A stretch of 64,000 nt of DNA, from contig JADJYT010000003.1 in NCBI GenBank assembly GCA_016719635.1, positions 372,001 to 436,000 on the forward strand, read 5' to 3'. Shown piece by piece: positions 25,776 through 35,274 of this stretch. The first letter of the stretch is position 1; every line of letters starts with the position of its first letter. The notes below the pieces were generated by a model that saw only the letters and a list, made by a program, of their open reading frames with translations, did not search any database and was not told where the DNA came from. The position numbers and the translations under genes were made by a program. The stretch comes from Sphingobacteriales bacterium (lineage in GTDB: Bacteria > Bacteroidota > Bacteroidia > Chitinophagales > JADIYW01).

Positions 25776-26204
25776 ATGATTTTTACGATTAACCATCTGA
25801 TTGACCTGGAACAAGTGGCGGAAGCCATCATTCAACAGACTGCCACCAACTCCATTTTTTGTTTCTACGGCAACCTCGGAGCCGGTAAGACAACACTCAT
25901 AACATCTGTCTGCCGTAAGCTGAAGGTGACCGATTCCATCTCCTCGCCTACTTATCCGATTATCAACGAATATTCCACTGCCGACGGCAAGATCATTTAC
26001 CATATCGACCTGTATCGGCTGAAATCCAAGGAAGAAGTCCTCAACATAGGAATAGAAGAATATCTCTACTCCGGAAATTCCTGTTTTATTGAATGGCCGG
26101 ACATCTTTGAATCCATCCTTCCGGAGAAACATAGTAAGATTTTTATTCGTAAATTAGAGGATGAAAACAGGACTGTCGAGATAGTCAGTAACAGCCGGCC
26201 GTAA
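25776..26204 (+). CDS. tsaE: tRNA threonylcarbamoyladenosine biosynthesis ATPase TsaE
   Basis: A 142-residue P-loop ATPase required for the t6A37 modification of ANN-decoding tRNAs together with TsaB, TsaC and TsaD. Visible: Walker A FYGNLGAGKTTLI, SSPTYPIINEY (family SPT-x-E-Y motif), YHIDLYRL, and CFIEWPDIFE. Length is typical. The ATG at 25776 follows the porX stop by 4 bases; the frame open to 25740 overlaps porX and is not used. Order porX-tsaE-ald is conserved in Bacteroidota. Confidence 0.93.
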   Translation: MIFTINHLIDLEQVAEAIIQQTATNSIFCFYGNLGAGKTTLITSVCRKLKVTDSISSPTYPIINEYSTADGKIIYHIDLYRLKSKEEVLNIGIEEYLYSGNSCFIEWPDIFESILPEKHSKIFIRKLEDENRTVEIVSNSRP

Positions 26205-26245
26205 AATGAATAATTGCTAATTATTAATTTACCAATTTTAAAACC

Positions 26246-27457
26246 ATGGAATCCATCCTGAGCAAGATAAAATCGGAATATGCCTTATATCCAAAGGAGG
26301 TATTAGCCGAAGTGGAAACACATAAGAAATCGTTGTTTATCGGCATTCCCAAAGAAACGGATTATCAGGAAAAACGGATTCCGCTGACGCCCAATTCCGT
26401 GGCGGCATTGGTGAATTATGGCTTCAAGATTGCGATTGAAAAAGATGCCGGCGAGAATGCCAATTTCAGCAACGAGGAATATGTGCAGGCCGGCGCCGAT
26501 GTGGTATACACCAAGGAAGATGTTTTCAAAGCCGATACCATCCTAAAATCAGGACCGGTCAATCCGAATGAAATATCCCTGCTTCATTCTCACCAGACGA
26601 TACTATCGCCGATTTTATTGCCCAACCAGACCAAACATATGATAAAAAGCATGATGGAAAAACGCATCACCGCCATCGCTTTTGAATATGTGAAAGGAGA
26701 TTACAGCACATATCCCTTTATGCGGAGTATGAGTGAAATAGCGGGAAACTATGCCATCATGACCGCTGCCCGTTATTTAAGCAATGAATACGGCAAAGGG
26801 ATCCTGTTAGGCGGCATCGCGGGACAACCTCCTGCCAAAGTGATGATACTGGGAGCAGGAACGGTAGGTGAAGCGGCGGCAAGAGCGGCACTGGCGCTGG
26901 GTGCCTCGGTCCAGGTATTTGATGATAATGTGTACCGGCTTTCGAGATTACAGGCAGACCTGAACAATAAGATTTATACTTCCGTCATGGATCCCATCAA
27001 CGTGCTGAAAAACATTTCCCGGGCACATGTGGTGATTGGCGCACTGAAACCGAAAAACGGCAAGACACCTTGCGTAGTGACGGAAGATATGGTACGTTCC
27101 ATGAAGAAGGGGTCCGTAATCATTGACGTTTCCATCGATCATGGCGGCTGCTTTGAAACCTCCATGGTTACGAATCATAATGAACCTGTTTATACACGTC
27201 ATGATGTCATTCATTACTGCGTACCGAACATTGCTTCCAATGTTTCGAGAACTGCCAGCTATGCCTTGAGTAATATCCTGTCACCCATCTTAAAAAACGC
27301 CGCACAGGCCGGTGGCATCGAACCGCTGCTGAAATACGACGACGGTCTGCGCCACGGAGCTTATCTCTACAAAGGCGCCCTTACGAAAGAATTCATTGCG
27401 CAGAAATTTGACTTAAAATTCACCGACCTGGGGTTGCTGCTGAGCGCAGATTTCTGA
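26246..27457 (+). CDS. ald: Alanine dehydrogenase
   Basis: A 403-residue NAD-dependent enzyme interconverting L-alanine and pyruvate plus ammonia. Markers: IGIPKETDYQEKRIPLTPNSV near the start with the substrate Arg/Lys, ILSPILLPNQTK, MRSMSEIAGNYAIMTAARYL, the NAD-binding VMILGAGTVGEAAARAALALGA, IDVSIDHGGCFETS with the conserved Asp, and HYCVPNIASNVSRTASYALSN. The N-terminal extension of about 30 residues before IGIPKE is seen in Bacteroidota homologues. It is the last gene of the porX-tsaE-ald group, 41 bp after tsaE. Confidence 0.93.
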   Translation: MESILSKIKSEYALYPKEVLAEVETHKKSLFIGIPKETDYQEKRIPLTPNSVAALVNYGFKIAIEKDAGENANFSNEEYVQAGADVVYTKEDVFKADTILKSGPVNPNEISLLHSHQTILSPILLPNQTKHMIKSMMEKRITAIAFEYVKGDYSTYPFMRSMSEIAGNYAIMTAARYLSNEYGKGILLGGIAGQPPAKVMILGAGTVGEAAARAALALGASVQVFDDNVYRLSRLQADLNNKIYTSVMDPINVLKNISRAHVVIGALKPKNGKTPCVVTEDMVRSMKKGSVIIDVSIDHGGCFETSMVTNHNEPVYTRHDVIHYCVPNIASNVSRTASYALSNILSPILKNAAQAGGIEPLLKYDDGLRHGAYLYKGALTKEFIAQKFDLKFTDLGLLLSADF

Positions 27458-27538
27458 TTTAATTGTCATAAATCAAATTCATAGAATTTTTCTTTCCGCT
27501 TTTTTTAGCTAATTTCAGCACGCCTAAAAAACTGAATA

Positions 27539-29565
27539 ATGTTTCATAAATTACTTACATGCTGCTCTCTGGTATCCATTGCGTTAACCATATCTGCAAA
27601 CGAATCCCAAAAAAAGGACACCAAGGAAATTCTTACCGTACAACAGTACAACGGACTTCATGCCAGTCTGAATTCAAAGGTGAGCGCTAAACTGGTTGGC
27701 ATACCTGCCAAACCAAAGAAATTCCAATCCTTCAATGCCGGGAATAATGAATCCGGTTCTCTTAAAAAATTGAAAGACACGCTTTCATCTGCGGTATTGT
27801 CCTGCACCGCTTTTGAGAATAATTTTGCGACCAACTTCACTGCACTAACCGGGCCCTCCGGGAAAAATGTACAATATGAAGCATTGTCGGTCCTGAATAA
27901 AAAGTTCTCCCCCCAGAAACAATATTTTTCTCAAACAGCCTTCCTGGACAGCAATACACTGGCAACGATTGCCTATACCCGGCAGGAAGCAAATTTATTG
28001 TTCATTGACATATCCGGCAGCCAAATGACGGTAAACGGTTCAATCAGTATTCCGGCAGCCAATCCGTTTTCACAGCCCGCAGATTTCTTGAACAGCAAAG
28101 AATTGTTCTATATTGACAGAATCAACAATAAGATTGTATTGGCAGTCAACCAAACAAAAGAAACTATCGGTAAAGACGGCAACCTTTCCTGGAAAAAATC
28201 AAAAAAACAACTCCGGGATTATGGATAATTACCCCCGTAAAGAATGATGAGAAAAAATGGGTGCCGGATCCCTCGCGCATTGCCGTATATTCCTTCAGCA
28301 ACGAATTGGCAGGAAACAACCTGCGCATACAAACTGCCCATGCAGATACAGAAGGAAATATCTGGATGAATTTCAGCAAAGGTATTATCGGATGTTTACC
28401 GATTCAAAAAACAACCAACACAGATGTCGAATACGGTGAATCTGTCCCGCTCTACAATTTCAACAAGGATGCTGCCTGGTATTCCGACATGAACAGGCGA
28501 TACAAAGAACTGATTTATGATAAATTAAAAGGCATGACTGATGCTGAAACGGAAGACACCTCCCGTTTATACCGTAATTATTACCAACATCCCGAAGCTT
28601 ACGGACAACAATATCTGGAAAACGCTCAATATACGCTGTTCTCCAATTTACTGAAAGAGAAAGAGTCCCTGCTGGATTCCAATACGGTGTATGAAAACCC
28701 GGACGAACTCCTGAAATATATCCATCTTGAACTGGACGAACCGACTCATAAAGGCAAAAGAAAGCTTACAGCTTATTTTGGTTATAAAATCAGACAGTTT
28801 CAGACACTGCATAACGGCATCACCTCTGCCGACAACAACTGCATCCTGGCGGTTACCAACCTGGGACTGCATAAACTACATTACAACCGTAATACGGAAT
28901 CCATTGTGGCAGATTGGTCTACACCTTACCACAACAGTTTCCTGAAAACATCCGGCAATAAAGCCGCTGCCTCACAAACAACACCCGCTTTCATCAAAGA
29001 GAAGAATGAAATCGTTTTTTGTGACAATGCATTCCCGCAGGTAAACCTGTTGATTCTCGATGCAAAAAAAGGGAGTTTAAAATACCAATTCAGGCTGTTT
29101 GAGTCCGCTTATGGCAGTGCGTTGAACAATGCAGTCACTTACAGCAATAACACCATCATTGCCGGCAATACATTCGGAAATCCAGCAACGCTGTCCTCCA
29201 AAACAACGGATTACCCGGCTGCAGGAATCATGAAATTCAACTGCTCCGAAACTGGAACCTGGATGAAAGATTATGAATGGAATCAACTTCAAAAGCATAC
29301 CATTTCCAATACTGCCGCTATAAAGACAGCGGCAGGCGGTAAGATATATCTCTATCATCAGACACCGGAGAATCAATGGCAGGTTTCAGCCATCCGCACG
29401 GATAAGGCTGACCACAGCCATCCAATTCAATTTTCACTGCTTCCTGATTTTAAAAATATCCTAAAGACAAGTACAGGTAATTTCTTAAGCAATTATACGT
29501 TTGGTCCCAAGAAGTCATTGTACATCGGCACCCAGTCGGGGATTTTAAGGATTGTGACGGAATAA
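27539..29565 (+). CDS. Large exported protein of unknown function, split by a one-base deletion
   Basis: Repaired length about 675 residues. An N-terminal signal peptide (hydrophobic residues about 4-20) is followed by about 130 residues of Ser/Lys-rich sequence. From about 130 on there are repeating strands with Asp/Asn turns, such as LLFIDISGSQM, ADTEGNIWMNFSKGIIG, LAVTNLGLHKL and SLYIGTQSGILRI; these resemble beta-propeller blades (two-component-propeller style GxIW). No catalytic motif and no T9SS tail were found. Frame 1 stops at 28228; adding one A in the runs near 28193-28207 joins it to the frame that reads TTPGLWIITPVKND and goes to 29565. I do not recognise the family. Confidence 0.7.
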
Positions 29566-29725
29566 CCCGCCCCCTTCTAAAGATATTTACCAAGCATCAA
29601 TATCACTGAAAACAGTAATCATTTCATCAAACGAAATAAGCTAACCCTGTTCTTGAACAAAAATATTTGGAAAATCCAGGCTTTTGAAATGATATTCCAA
29701 TTATATACAGAATCACTTTGCCTGC

Positions 29726-31744
29726 CTACTCCACCAAGAACTTCTCCGTTGCCATCCCCTCTTTGTCTGTCAGTTCTAAAATATACATCCCTTTGGCATA
29801 ACCGGAAACATTGATGGTGTGCTGCCATTCACTTCTTAGTACTGAAATCTTCTTGCCGTAAATTTCAATACCATTCATATTGACGATACGAAGTTGTATC
29901 TCCCCGGGTTGTTTGGACTGTATGGATACATTGATTGCATCCGCTGCCGGATTTGGAAATATCGTTCGGATGGAATTAATCGTGGATTGCCGGATACCAC
30001 TGCTGGTATTTTTAACCGTTAGCCTGGCGGCATTAGAGGTAACGGTGTTGCAGCTGTTTATCACATCCACCGTGTATATACCAGAGTCGGATAAGACAAG
30101 GTTATTGATGGTATAGCTGTTGCCGTTTGGCGCTGCAGGAATGAAGCCATTATTTTTCTTCCACTGATAACTCAACGCAGTACCTGCGGCAGCAACGCTG
30201 AAGGTTACACTTTGTCCAACATTCTTCGTCTGTGCTGACGGATGCGTGTTTATCTGTGTCTTTGCATTCACTGCCAGCACAGCAACGGAAGAGGTGTCTT
30301 TGCCGCAGAAATTACTGATAATCACCCGGTAGTTTCCGGCATTTCCGGCCTGTACGTTGTTAATGGTATAATCGGGTGTGTTGGAATTATTCTGATTTGC
30401 ACCATTTTTCTGCCACTGATACGTCACGTTTGTTCCTTTAGAGATGACAGATAAGGTAATGGTGTCTCCGGAACAGGCTGTCTTGTTTACTGGATTCGTC
30501 AGAACCTCCGGGACAGTATCTCTGATATGCAGGTACACTTCATTGGAGTATAGATACTGACAGATGGCATTATAGACACCTACCTGGTATTTTCCGGTAT
30601 CTGCATAGGTTGCTGTGGCAACAGTAAAAACAGAATCCAATGAAACGACTAAAGGATTATCGTCTTTAAACCACTGATACGAAAATACACCTGCCGAAGG
30701 CGTATTTACGGAAAATCGTACATTCTGACTCAGGCAGGTGTTCACCGTTTGGGGTTGCTTACTGATGGTAGGCGATACAACACTTTTGGCATATTGTCTG
30801 CTGCTGTAGGCGGCAGCTGCACGGATTCTTTCTCGCTGCCCTTCCGTAAAGATATAAAGCGAAGAATCCGGAAAACAATAACTTAAAAAATTGTAGGTGG
30901 TATTTCTGATATTACCCGCCGCACAACTGCCGGTGCTGCCACACTCCGATTGCTTATGAGGCGGCGTATCACAAATCAAATCTCCCAGTGCACTGCATGT
31001 GGCATTAGGCGGACAACGCATACCCGAAGAATCACCCTCAAATGTGTGCAATAGATTGAATGCATGCCCCATCTCATGCGATATGAGCTGGGTATGATAA
31101 TAATATGTACTGGAGTTGGCATATTGCGCGGCATAATATCCGCCGTCTAAGTTGAAGTAACCGAACGATGTAGGGTAATAAGCATACCCTGCAGAGCCTC
31201 CCTGAATCTTATTGACTATATATATGTTGTAATATCTATCCACTGGCCATCCGGTATACTTTACAATCGTATCCGCCGAAACTCCGTTTGTAGAGTCACC
31301 TATATTTAATCCCCCGGTATGATATTTGGTAAGGACAGAACCATTAAACCGGGTGATTCCATTAGTAAAATTCCCGATTGGATCAATACATGCCAACTGA
31401 AACTGAATATGCATATTTACATGATTGGGGGTATTTCCTCCAAATTTCTTATTCAACCCATTAATCAGATTTACTACAACAGAGTCATGCAGATTCGTAC
31501 CTGCTCCGTACGATTCATTGTCATGGATAATATGTACCGCCACCGGAATGATGACATCCGTCGTATCCAGTGACGCAAACCTGCCATTCGTCCATACAGT
31601 CCGTATATAATCCTGTTTGTCGCGTTCCAGCCAGTCCCTGTAGGTTACATCAGCATGCTTTAATACTGCATCTGTGCCGCATATCTGAGCTTTGGAGTAT
31701 AGAATACACGTTAAAAGAATAGCAACTGGAAATATCCTTTTCAT
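29726..31744 (-). CDS. Secreted M43 (pappalysin-type) metalloprotease with Ig-like domains and T9SS sorting domain
   Basis: A 672-residue exported protein. Signal peptide at 1-19; a pro/catalytic region with the zinc site HEMGHAFNLLHTFEGD (HExxHxxNxxH, M43 style) and CDTPPH; three Ig-like domains (about 315-400, 405-490, 495-575), each with a YQW motif; then a type A C-terminal sorting domain of about 80 residues starting FPNPAADAINVSI and ending FLVE. It would be exported across the outer membrane by the type IX system, whose regulator PorX is encoded 4 kb away. Proteolytic target unknown. The upstream region runs straight into the homopolymer tract. Confidence 0.93.
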   Translation of the reverse strand: MKRIFPVAILLTCILYSKAQICGTDAVLKHADVTYRDWLERDKQDYIRTVWTNGRFASLDTTDVIIPVAVHIIHDNESYGAGTNLHDSVVVNLINGLNKKFGGNTPNHVNMHIQFQLACIDPIGNFTNGITRFNGSVLTKYHTGGLNIGDSTNGVSADTIVKYTGWPVDRYYNIYIVNKIQGGSAGYAYYPTSFGYFNLDGGYYAAQYANSSTYYYHTQLISHEMGHAFNLLHTFEGDSSGMRCPPNATCSALGDLICDTPPHKQSECGSTGSCAAGNIRNTTYNFLSYCFPDSSLYIFTEGQRERIRAAAAYSSRQYAKSVVSPTISKQPQTVNTCLSQNVRFSVNTPSAGVFSYQWFKDDNPLVVSLDSVFTVATATYADTGKYQVGVYNAICQYLYSNEVYLHIRDTVPEVLTNPVNKTACSGDTITLSVISKGTNVTYQWQKNGANQNNSNTPDYTINNVQAGNAGNYRVIISNFCGKDTSSVAVLAVNAKTQINTHPSAQTKNVGQSVTFSVAAAGTALSYQWKKNNGFIPAAPNGNSYTINNLVLSDSGIYTVDVINSCNTVTSNAARLTVKNTSSGIRQSTINSIRTIFPNPAADAINVSIQSKQPGEIQLRIVNMNGIEIYGKKISVLRSEWQHTINVSGYAKGMYILELTDKEGMATEKFLVE

Positions 31745-31812
31745 ATCTTAAACTTTTGATCAGATTCCAAGTATATGTAAGATAAATAATTTATACTAGT
31801 AATAAATGCAAT

Positions 31813-32760
31813 TTTGTTTAAAATAGGTTTGTTGGGGGGAAAAAAAAAATTGCCTTTTCTGTTCAATTTTGGGAAAATTGTGGAGTTTTTTTTGGGTGGG
31901 TTTTTGTTTTTTTTTTTTTTTTTTTTTTTTTTTTGGTGGGCGGTGGATCAAAATGTTTGGAAAAAGATTGTTGTCGGGGAGGATGGGGGGTGGTTCCCCC
32001 CCTCCCCCCCCCCCGCGGGAAGGGGGGGGGGAGGAAAAAAAAAAAATCCCCCGGGGGGGGGGGGCTTTCCCTTCTCCCCCCAAATTCCCTTCCCCCCCCG
32101 GGGGGGGGGGGGGGGGAAAAAGGGGAAAAAAAAAAAAGGGGGTTTGGGTTTGTGGGGCCCCCCGCCCCCCGGCGTTTCCCCCTTCCACACCACCTTTGTC
32201 CACAAAATGTTTTTTTCTTCCCCTCCCCCCCCACCCCACCCAACCTTTTCCCCCCCCCCCCGCTCCCCCCCCCAAAAACACCCCCCAAACCCCCCTCCTT
32301 TTCCCCCCTTGGGCCCCCGCCCCCCCCCGCCCCCTACGGTTTTGCCCCCCCCCCCCCCCCCTTAACCCCACCCCCCCCCCCCCCCCCCCCTTCCTCCCCC
32401 CCTTCGACCCAGAACACACCCCCCCCCTCTTCTTCCCCCCCCCAAAAAAAAAAAAAAAATGGTCCAGGCCGGCTCGGGCCCCCCCCCCCGCACGGCGGCG
32501 CCCCTGTTTTGCCCCCGGGGGAACCCCTTTTGTAAAAAGGGGGGCCCCCCCAACGGCGGGCCCCCCCACCAAAAAAAAAATTTTTTTTTTTTCCCGCCCC
32601 GCCCCCCCGCCCCCCCGGGCCCGCTCTCCCCCCATCCCCCCCCAAAACACCTTTTTTTTGCTTCCCCCCCCCCCCCCCCCCCCCCCCCACTTTCGCACCC
32701 TTTCTAGTTTTTTTCGAAAAGAGCAACTTTTTTTTCCCGCGGGGGGGTTTCATTTATACT
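31813..32760. other. Homopolymer-dominated low-confidence sequence (likely assembly/base-call artefact)
   Basis: About 0.95 kb made almost wholly of long G, C, A and T runs, including a T run of about 30 and many C or G runs of 8-30 bases. Normal-looking sequence ends near 31810 and resumes near 32760. G runs are concentrated on the left and C runs on the right, as if two low-quality reads of opposite strands had been joined. Several long open frames exist here, but their translations are Gly/Pro/Phe/Lys strings and are not annotated. No gene is supported in 31745-32795. Confidence 0.85.
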
Positions 32761-32795
32761 TGCTTGAAAATGCAGGTTTATTTTACAGAAAGGGC

Positions 32796-33632
32796 TTATT
32801 TATATATACGTTTCTTCCTCAAATCCCTGACCACACTGTGTACCATATTTTCGGCACAGAAGCTGCCAAGGGTGAGGTATTTGTTTACATAATTTTCTTT
32901 CATACCCATTAAAGCGAAAATCTGGCGGGCGTTGTGACCCTGATTGTAATACCGTTCCACCTCTCCGGCAAAATCTTCGAAGAATTGCAGTTTGTTTTTG
33001 AGGCGCTGCTGGCCGCCATGCGTTTTAGGATTGTGTGAACAGAACAAAGTATCAAAGTCGAGTGCTGCCAGTTTTTTCAGGGATTCTATTTGTGTAAGCA
33101 GGCTTTCGAAGGTGGCAAAATATTTTATCTTGTCCGCTACGTAAAGATCCCCGGAAAATAACCAGCCTTTATCCGGCTCAAAAAAACAATAATGATCATC
33201 GCAATGGCCCGGCGTGTATATAGGCTTTAGGATGTGATTTTCAGTCTTTACGACATCTGTTTCCAGTAAAGGTTTCAGGTGCGCACTGGCCACACTGCCG
33301 CTCAGCAGTTTGGACAGCGGAGAAATCTTCAACCCCTTTTTCAGAATGCGGACGGCTTCCGGATGGGCATAGGCATCGATATCCAGGGTATTCATCAGCA
33401 TAGCCACATTGCCGCTGTGGTCTTCATGATGATGCGTTAAGATGATTTTCGTTATATCATGCTGCCTTGCCACCTTTAAGATGTTCTCCTTATTATGGCT
33501 TTGCGCGGTATCTATCAGTACATCATCCACTACAAAGGCATATACTGTCTGCACATTGCTGCCCAGGCGGTACACGCTGAAACGGTAATAATGTACTCCG
33601 TCAAACTCATAACTAAACTTCCGGACTGCCAT
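32796..33632 (-). CDS. MBL-fold metallo-hydrolase
   Basis: A 278-residue metallo-beta-lactamase-fold protein. The zinc-binding motif is IILTHHHEDHSGN (HxHxDH), followed by PIYTPGHCDDHYCF and LFSGDLYVADK, the third and fourth metal-ligand motifs. The C-terminal helical part (RYYNQGHNARQIFALMG) resembles the winged-helix-like end of LACTB2/RNase-type members, so it may be a hydrolase of thioesters or nucleic acid; the substrate is not predictable. The C-terminus lies 36 bases from the low-quality tract and appears complete. An ATG 4 bases after a TACTTTTG box is the start. Confidence 0.9.
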   Translation of the reverse strand: MAVRKFSYEFDGVHYYRFSVYRLGSNVQTVYAFVVDDVLIDTAQSHNKENILKVARQHDITKIILTHHHEDHSGNVAMLMNTLDIDAYAHPEAVRILKKGLKISPLSKLLSGSVASAHLKPLLETDVVKTENHILKPIYTPGHCDDHYCFFEPDKGWLFSGDLYVADKIKYFATFESLLTQIESLKKLAALDFDTLFCSHNPKTHGGQQRLKNKLQFFEDFAGEVERYYNQGHNARQIFALMGMKENYVNKYLTLGSFCAENMVHSVVRDLRKKRIYK

Positions 33633-33636
33633 ACAA

Positions 33637-33644
33637 CAAAAGTA
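33637..33644 (-). promoter_or_regulatory. Bacteroidota -7 box (TACTTTTG), adjacent to the MBL-fold ATG
   Basis: Exact TAnnTTTG on the minus strand with only TTGT between it and the ATG at 33632, implying a leaderless transcript if used. Confidence 0.55.
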
Positions 33645-33728
33645 TTTTATACTACAACTAAAATTACTTTACCAAAGCAAACTATTATCTCGCAAAACAT
33701 TTTTATATTGTTAAATAAAATACAGCAG

Positions 33729-34601
33729 ATGAAGAAATATCTTATCGGAGGCGGCATATTGCTGGCACTGATCATCGGTATGACCGTTTTTATTACAAAG
33801 GCTTTGGTGCAGATGCAGATTGACAAAGCGGTACAGATTCACATAAAAGACAGGGTGCCGCTGGAAGCTCAGATAGACAGCACCATTTTAATAGCGCTGA
33901 TGAATGACCTTCATACGCAGATAAAAGTGAATGATGAACTCAAAATCAGACTTGATGAAACGTTTGATGTTCCGCTGAAAATGAACCTGATGGTACCCTT
34001 GAATACCGAAATTTTTATGGACCAGATACTGGATTTAAAGTTCGACCTGCCGGTGGATATCAATCTGGACGAAACGGAAATGCCGCTGAAAAACCTTGTC
34101 ATCCCCTTTGAAAAGAAATTAAAAATCGATGATTCGCTGGCAGTGGATTTCTCCATTCCGTTAGACACCAAAATCAGAACGAATTTCAAACACTTTTTCA
34201 ATATCTCACTCCCTGTGAAAGCGCAGATTCCTGTAAAGGTAAATATCCCGATCAACCAGCCGCTTCAGGTGAAAGACACCCTTATACTGAGTATGCAGGA
34301 TTACCATATCCCTTTAAAGACCATTATTCCGGTGGTGGCACATGTACCGATTAAACAAAAAGTAAAGATACAGGGCGAACTGATGGTGCCGGTGGATCAG
34401 AAAATAACTATCCCATTATCGAAAGTCATCTCTACGCCGGTATTGGAGCCGTTTACTGCTGATGTAAAAACGACGAATGATATCATAACCAGTTTCAAGT
34501 CGAAGCTGAAAGCTACTGCCGGCTTCAGTGCACCGTTAAGGGTGGTGCAGATGGATTCTTTACGAATAGAACCGAGTAAAGTCAAATTCAGTTTTAAATA
34601 A
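33729..34601 (+). CDS. Membrane-anchored protein with proline-punctuated beta-strand repeats
   Basis: A 290-residue protein not recognised. Residues 5-22 form one membrane anchor; the rest should be periplasmic. It contains about 15 copies of a short motif [VIL]-P-[LVIF]-x3-[IVL], for example VPLEAQI (43), VPLKMNL (81), LPVDINL (107), IPLDTKI (143), LPVKAQI (161), IPVKVNI (167), VPIKQKV (206), VPVDQKI (220) and IPLSKVI (228), spaced mostly 6-18 residues apart. This predicts consecutive short beta-strands each broken by proline. There are no Cys residues and no catalytic motif. The ATG at 33729 gives the anchor; the frame extends up to 33495 but overlaps the divergent MBL gene. Possible scaffolding or lipid-binding role is speculation. 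Confidence 0.8.
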   Translation: MKKYLIGGGILLALIIGMTVFITKALVQMQIDKAVQIHIKDRVPLEAQIDSTILIALMNDLHTQIKVNDELKIRLDETFDVPLKMNLMVPLNTEIFMDQILDLKFDLPVDINLDETEMPLKNLVIPFEKKLKIDDSLAVDFSIPLDTKIRTNFKHFFNISLPVKAQIPVKVNIPINQPLQVKDTLILSMQDYHIPLKTIIPVVAHVPIKQKVKIQGELMVPVDQKITIPLSKVISTPVLEPFTADVKTTNDIITSFKSKLKATAGFSAPLRVVQMDSLRIEPSKVKFSFK

Positions 34602-34620
34602 ATCCACCTCGAGGGTGGAT
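34602..34620. repeat. Inverted repeat centred on CTCGAG after the repeat-protein stop
   Basis: ATCCACC, 5-base centre TCGAG, GGTGGAT. It starts one base into the stop codon's end and lies between two converging genes. It may act as a bidirectional hairpin terminator although no T tract follows. Similar GC-rich hairpins occur at 35275-35304. Confidence 0.6.
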
Positions 34621-34627
34621 GATACCA

Positions 34628-34969
34628 TTACACCAATTGCAGGCTTTCATTCGCCATCTGAATATTATATTCGTCCGCCAGTTGTTTGTGGTTGACGATA
34701 TCCAGAATGGTGCCGACAAGACACAAACCGCCGGTAAAGAAATACAATATCCCCATTCCTATCTGACCAACCAGGAAGCGCTGGATGCCGGCAACGCCCA
34801 CTAATCCGATACACGAAATCAGAAGTACCAGATCAGACTCTCTGCGCTTAGAACCGTAGACGGAAACGAAATTTCTTAACTTTTCCTCGGACAAACCGGC
34901 AGTAAGCTGATTCAGATGTGCCATCTCGATGGGCGTGACGGATTTAAAATGTAAGAATGGATTTCCCAT
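34628..34969 (-). CDS. TM2 domain-containing membrane protein
   Basis: A 113-residue protein ending in a TM2 domain: two helices (about residues 50-68 and 73-95) joined by a tight GIQRFLVGQIGMGILYFF turn, the hallmark of the family, then LDIVNHKQLADEYN. Cytosolic N-terminus of about 45 residues (KSVTPIEMAHLNQLTAGLSEEKLRNF). Function of bacterial TM2 proteins is unknown. The start at the ATG 34969 (MGNPFLHF) overlaps the end of the upstream DUF2752 gene by 26 bases, so the two are translationally coupled. TM2 and DUF2752 proteins are frequently neighbours in Bacteroidota. Confidence 0.88.
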   Translation of the reverse strand: MGNPFLHFKSVTPIEMAHLNQLTAGLSEEKLRNFVSVYGSKRRESDLVLLISCIGLVGVAGIQRFLVGQIGMGILYFFTGGLCLVGTILDIVNHKQLADEYNIQMANESLQLV

Positions 34970-35258
34970 AGTGTTGTTTTTTAGTGGTATTAAATAGTAG
35001 GAGTTGCAAGATTCTGTAAACAATCAGCAGCAGCGCAAAAGTTCCCAGCCAGTGGGTTTCGACCGATTTAATAATAGCTCCATGCAGCAGATAAGATATG
35101 GAATGCCCGATGCCGCATCCCGGACACCAGGAAATTCCCAGATATTGGAATACACATAACGAAAAATGAGCGTCAGCAGGATGAATCCTTGCAAGATATA
35201 TCAAGGCTGTTATCCAAAAGAATAATTCGAAAGAAAAATATGATTTAATTTTTTTCAT
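34944..35258 (-). CDS. DUF2752 family membrane protein
   Basis: A 104-residue protein with two membrane segments (about residues 8-24 and 70-86) and the DUF2752 signature GISWCPGCGIGHSISYLLHG, with two Cys close together that may bind metal or form a disulfide. Function is unknown. The frame starts at a TTG at 35267, but an ATG at 35258 (MKKIKSYF) is more likely. It overlaps the downstream TM2 gene by 26 bases. Confidence 0.88.
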   Translation of the reverse strand: MKKIKSYFSFELFFWITALIYLARIHPADAHFSLCVFQYLGISWCPGCGIGHSISYLLHGAIIKSVETHWLGTFALLLIVYRILQLLLFNTTKKQHYGKSILTF

Positions 35259-35274
35259 CTTTATCAAGAACTAC

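Noticed and set aside
31796..32912. Long open frames on both strands across the homopolymer tract
   Set aside because: Their translations are strings of Gly, Pro, Phe and Lys produced by base runs, and they share borders with the low-quality sequence; none shows a domain.
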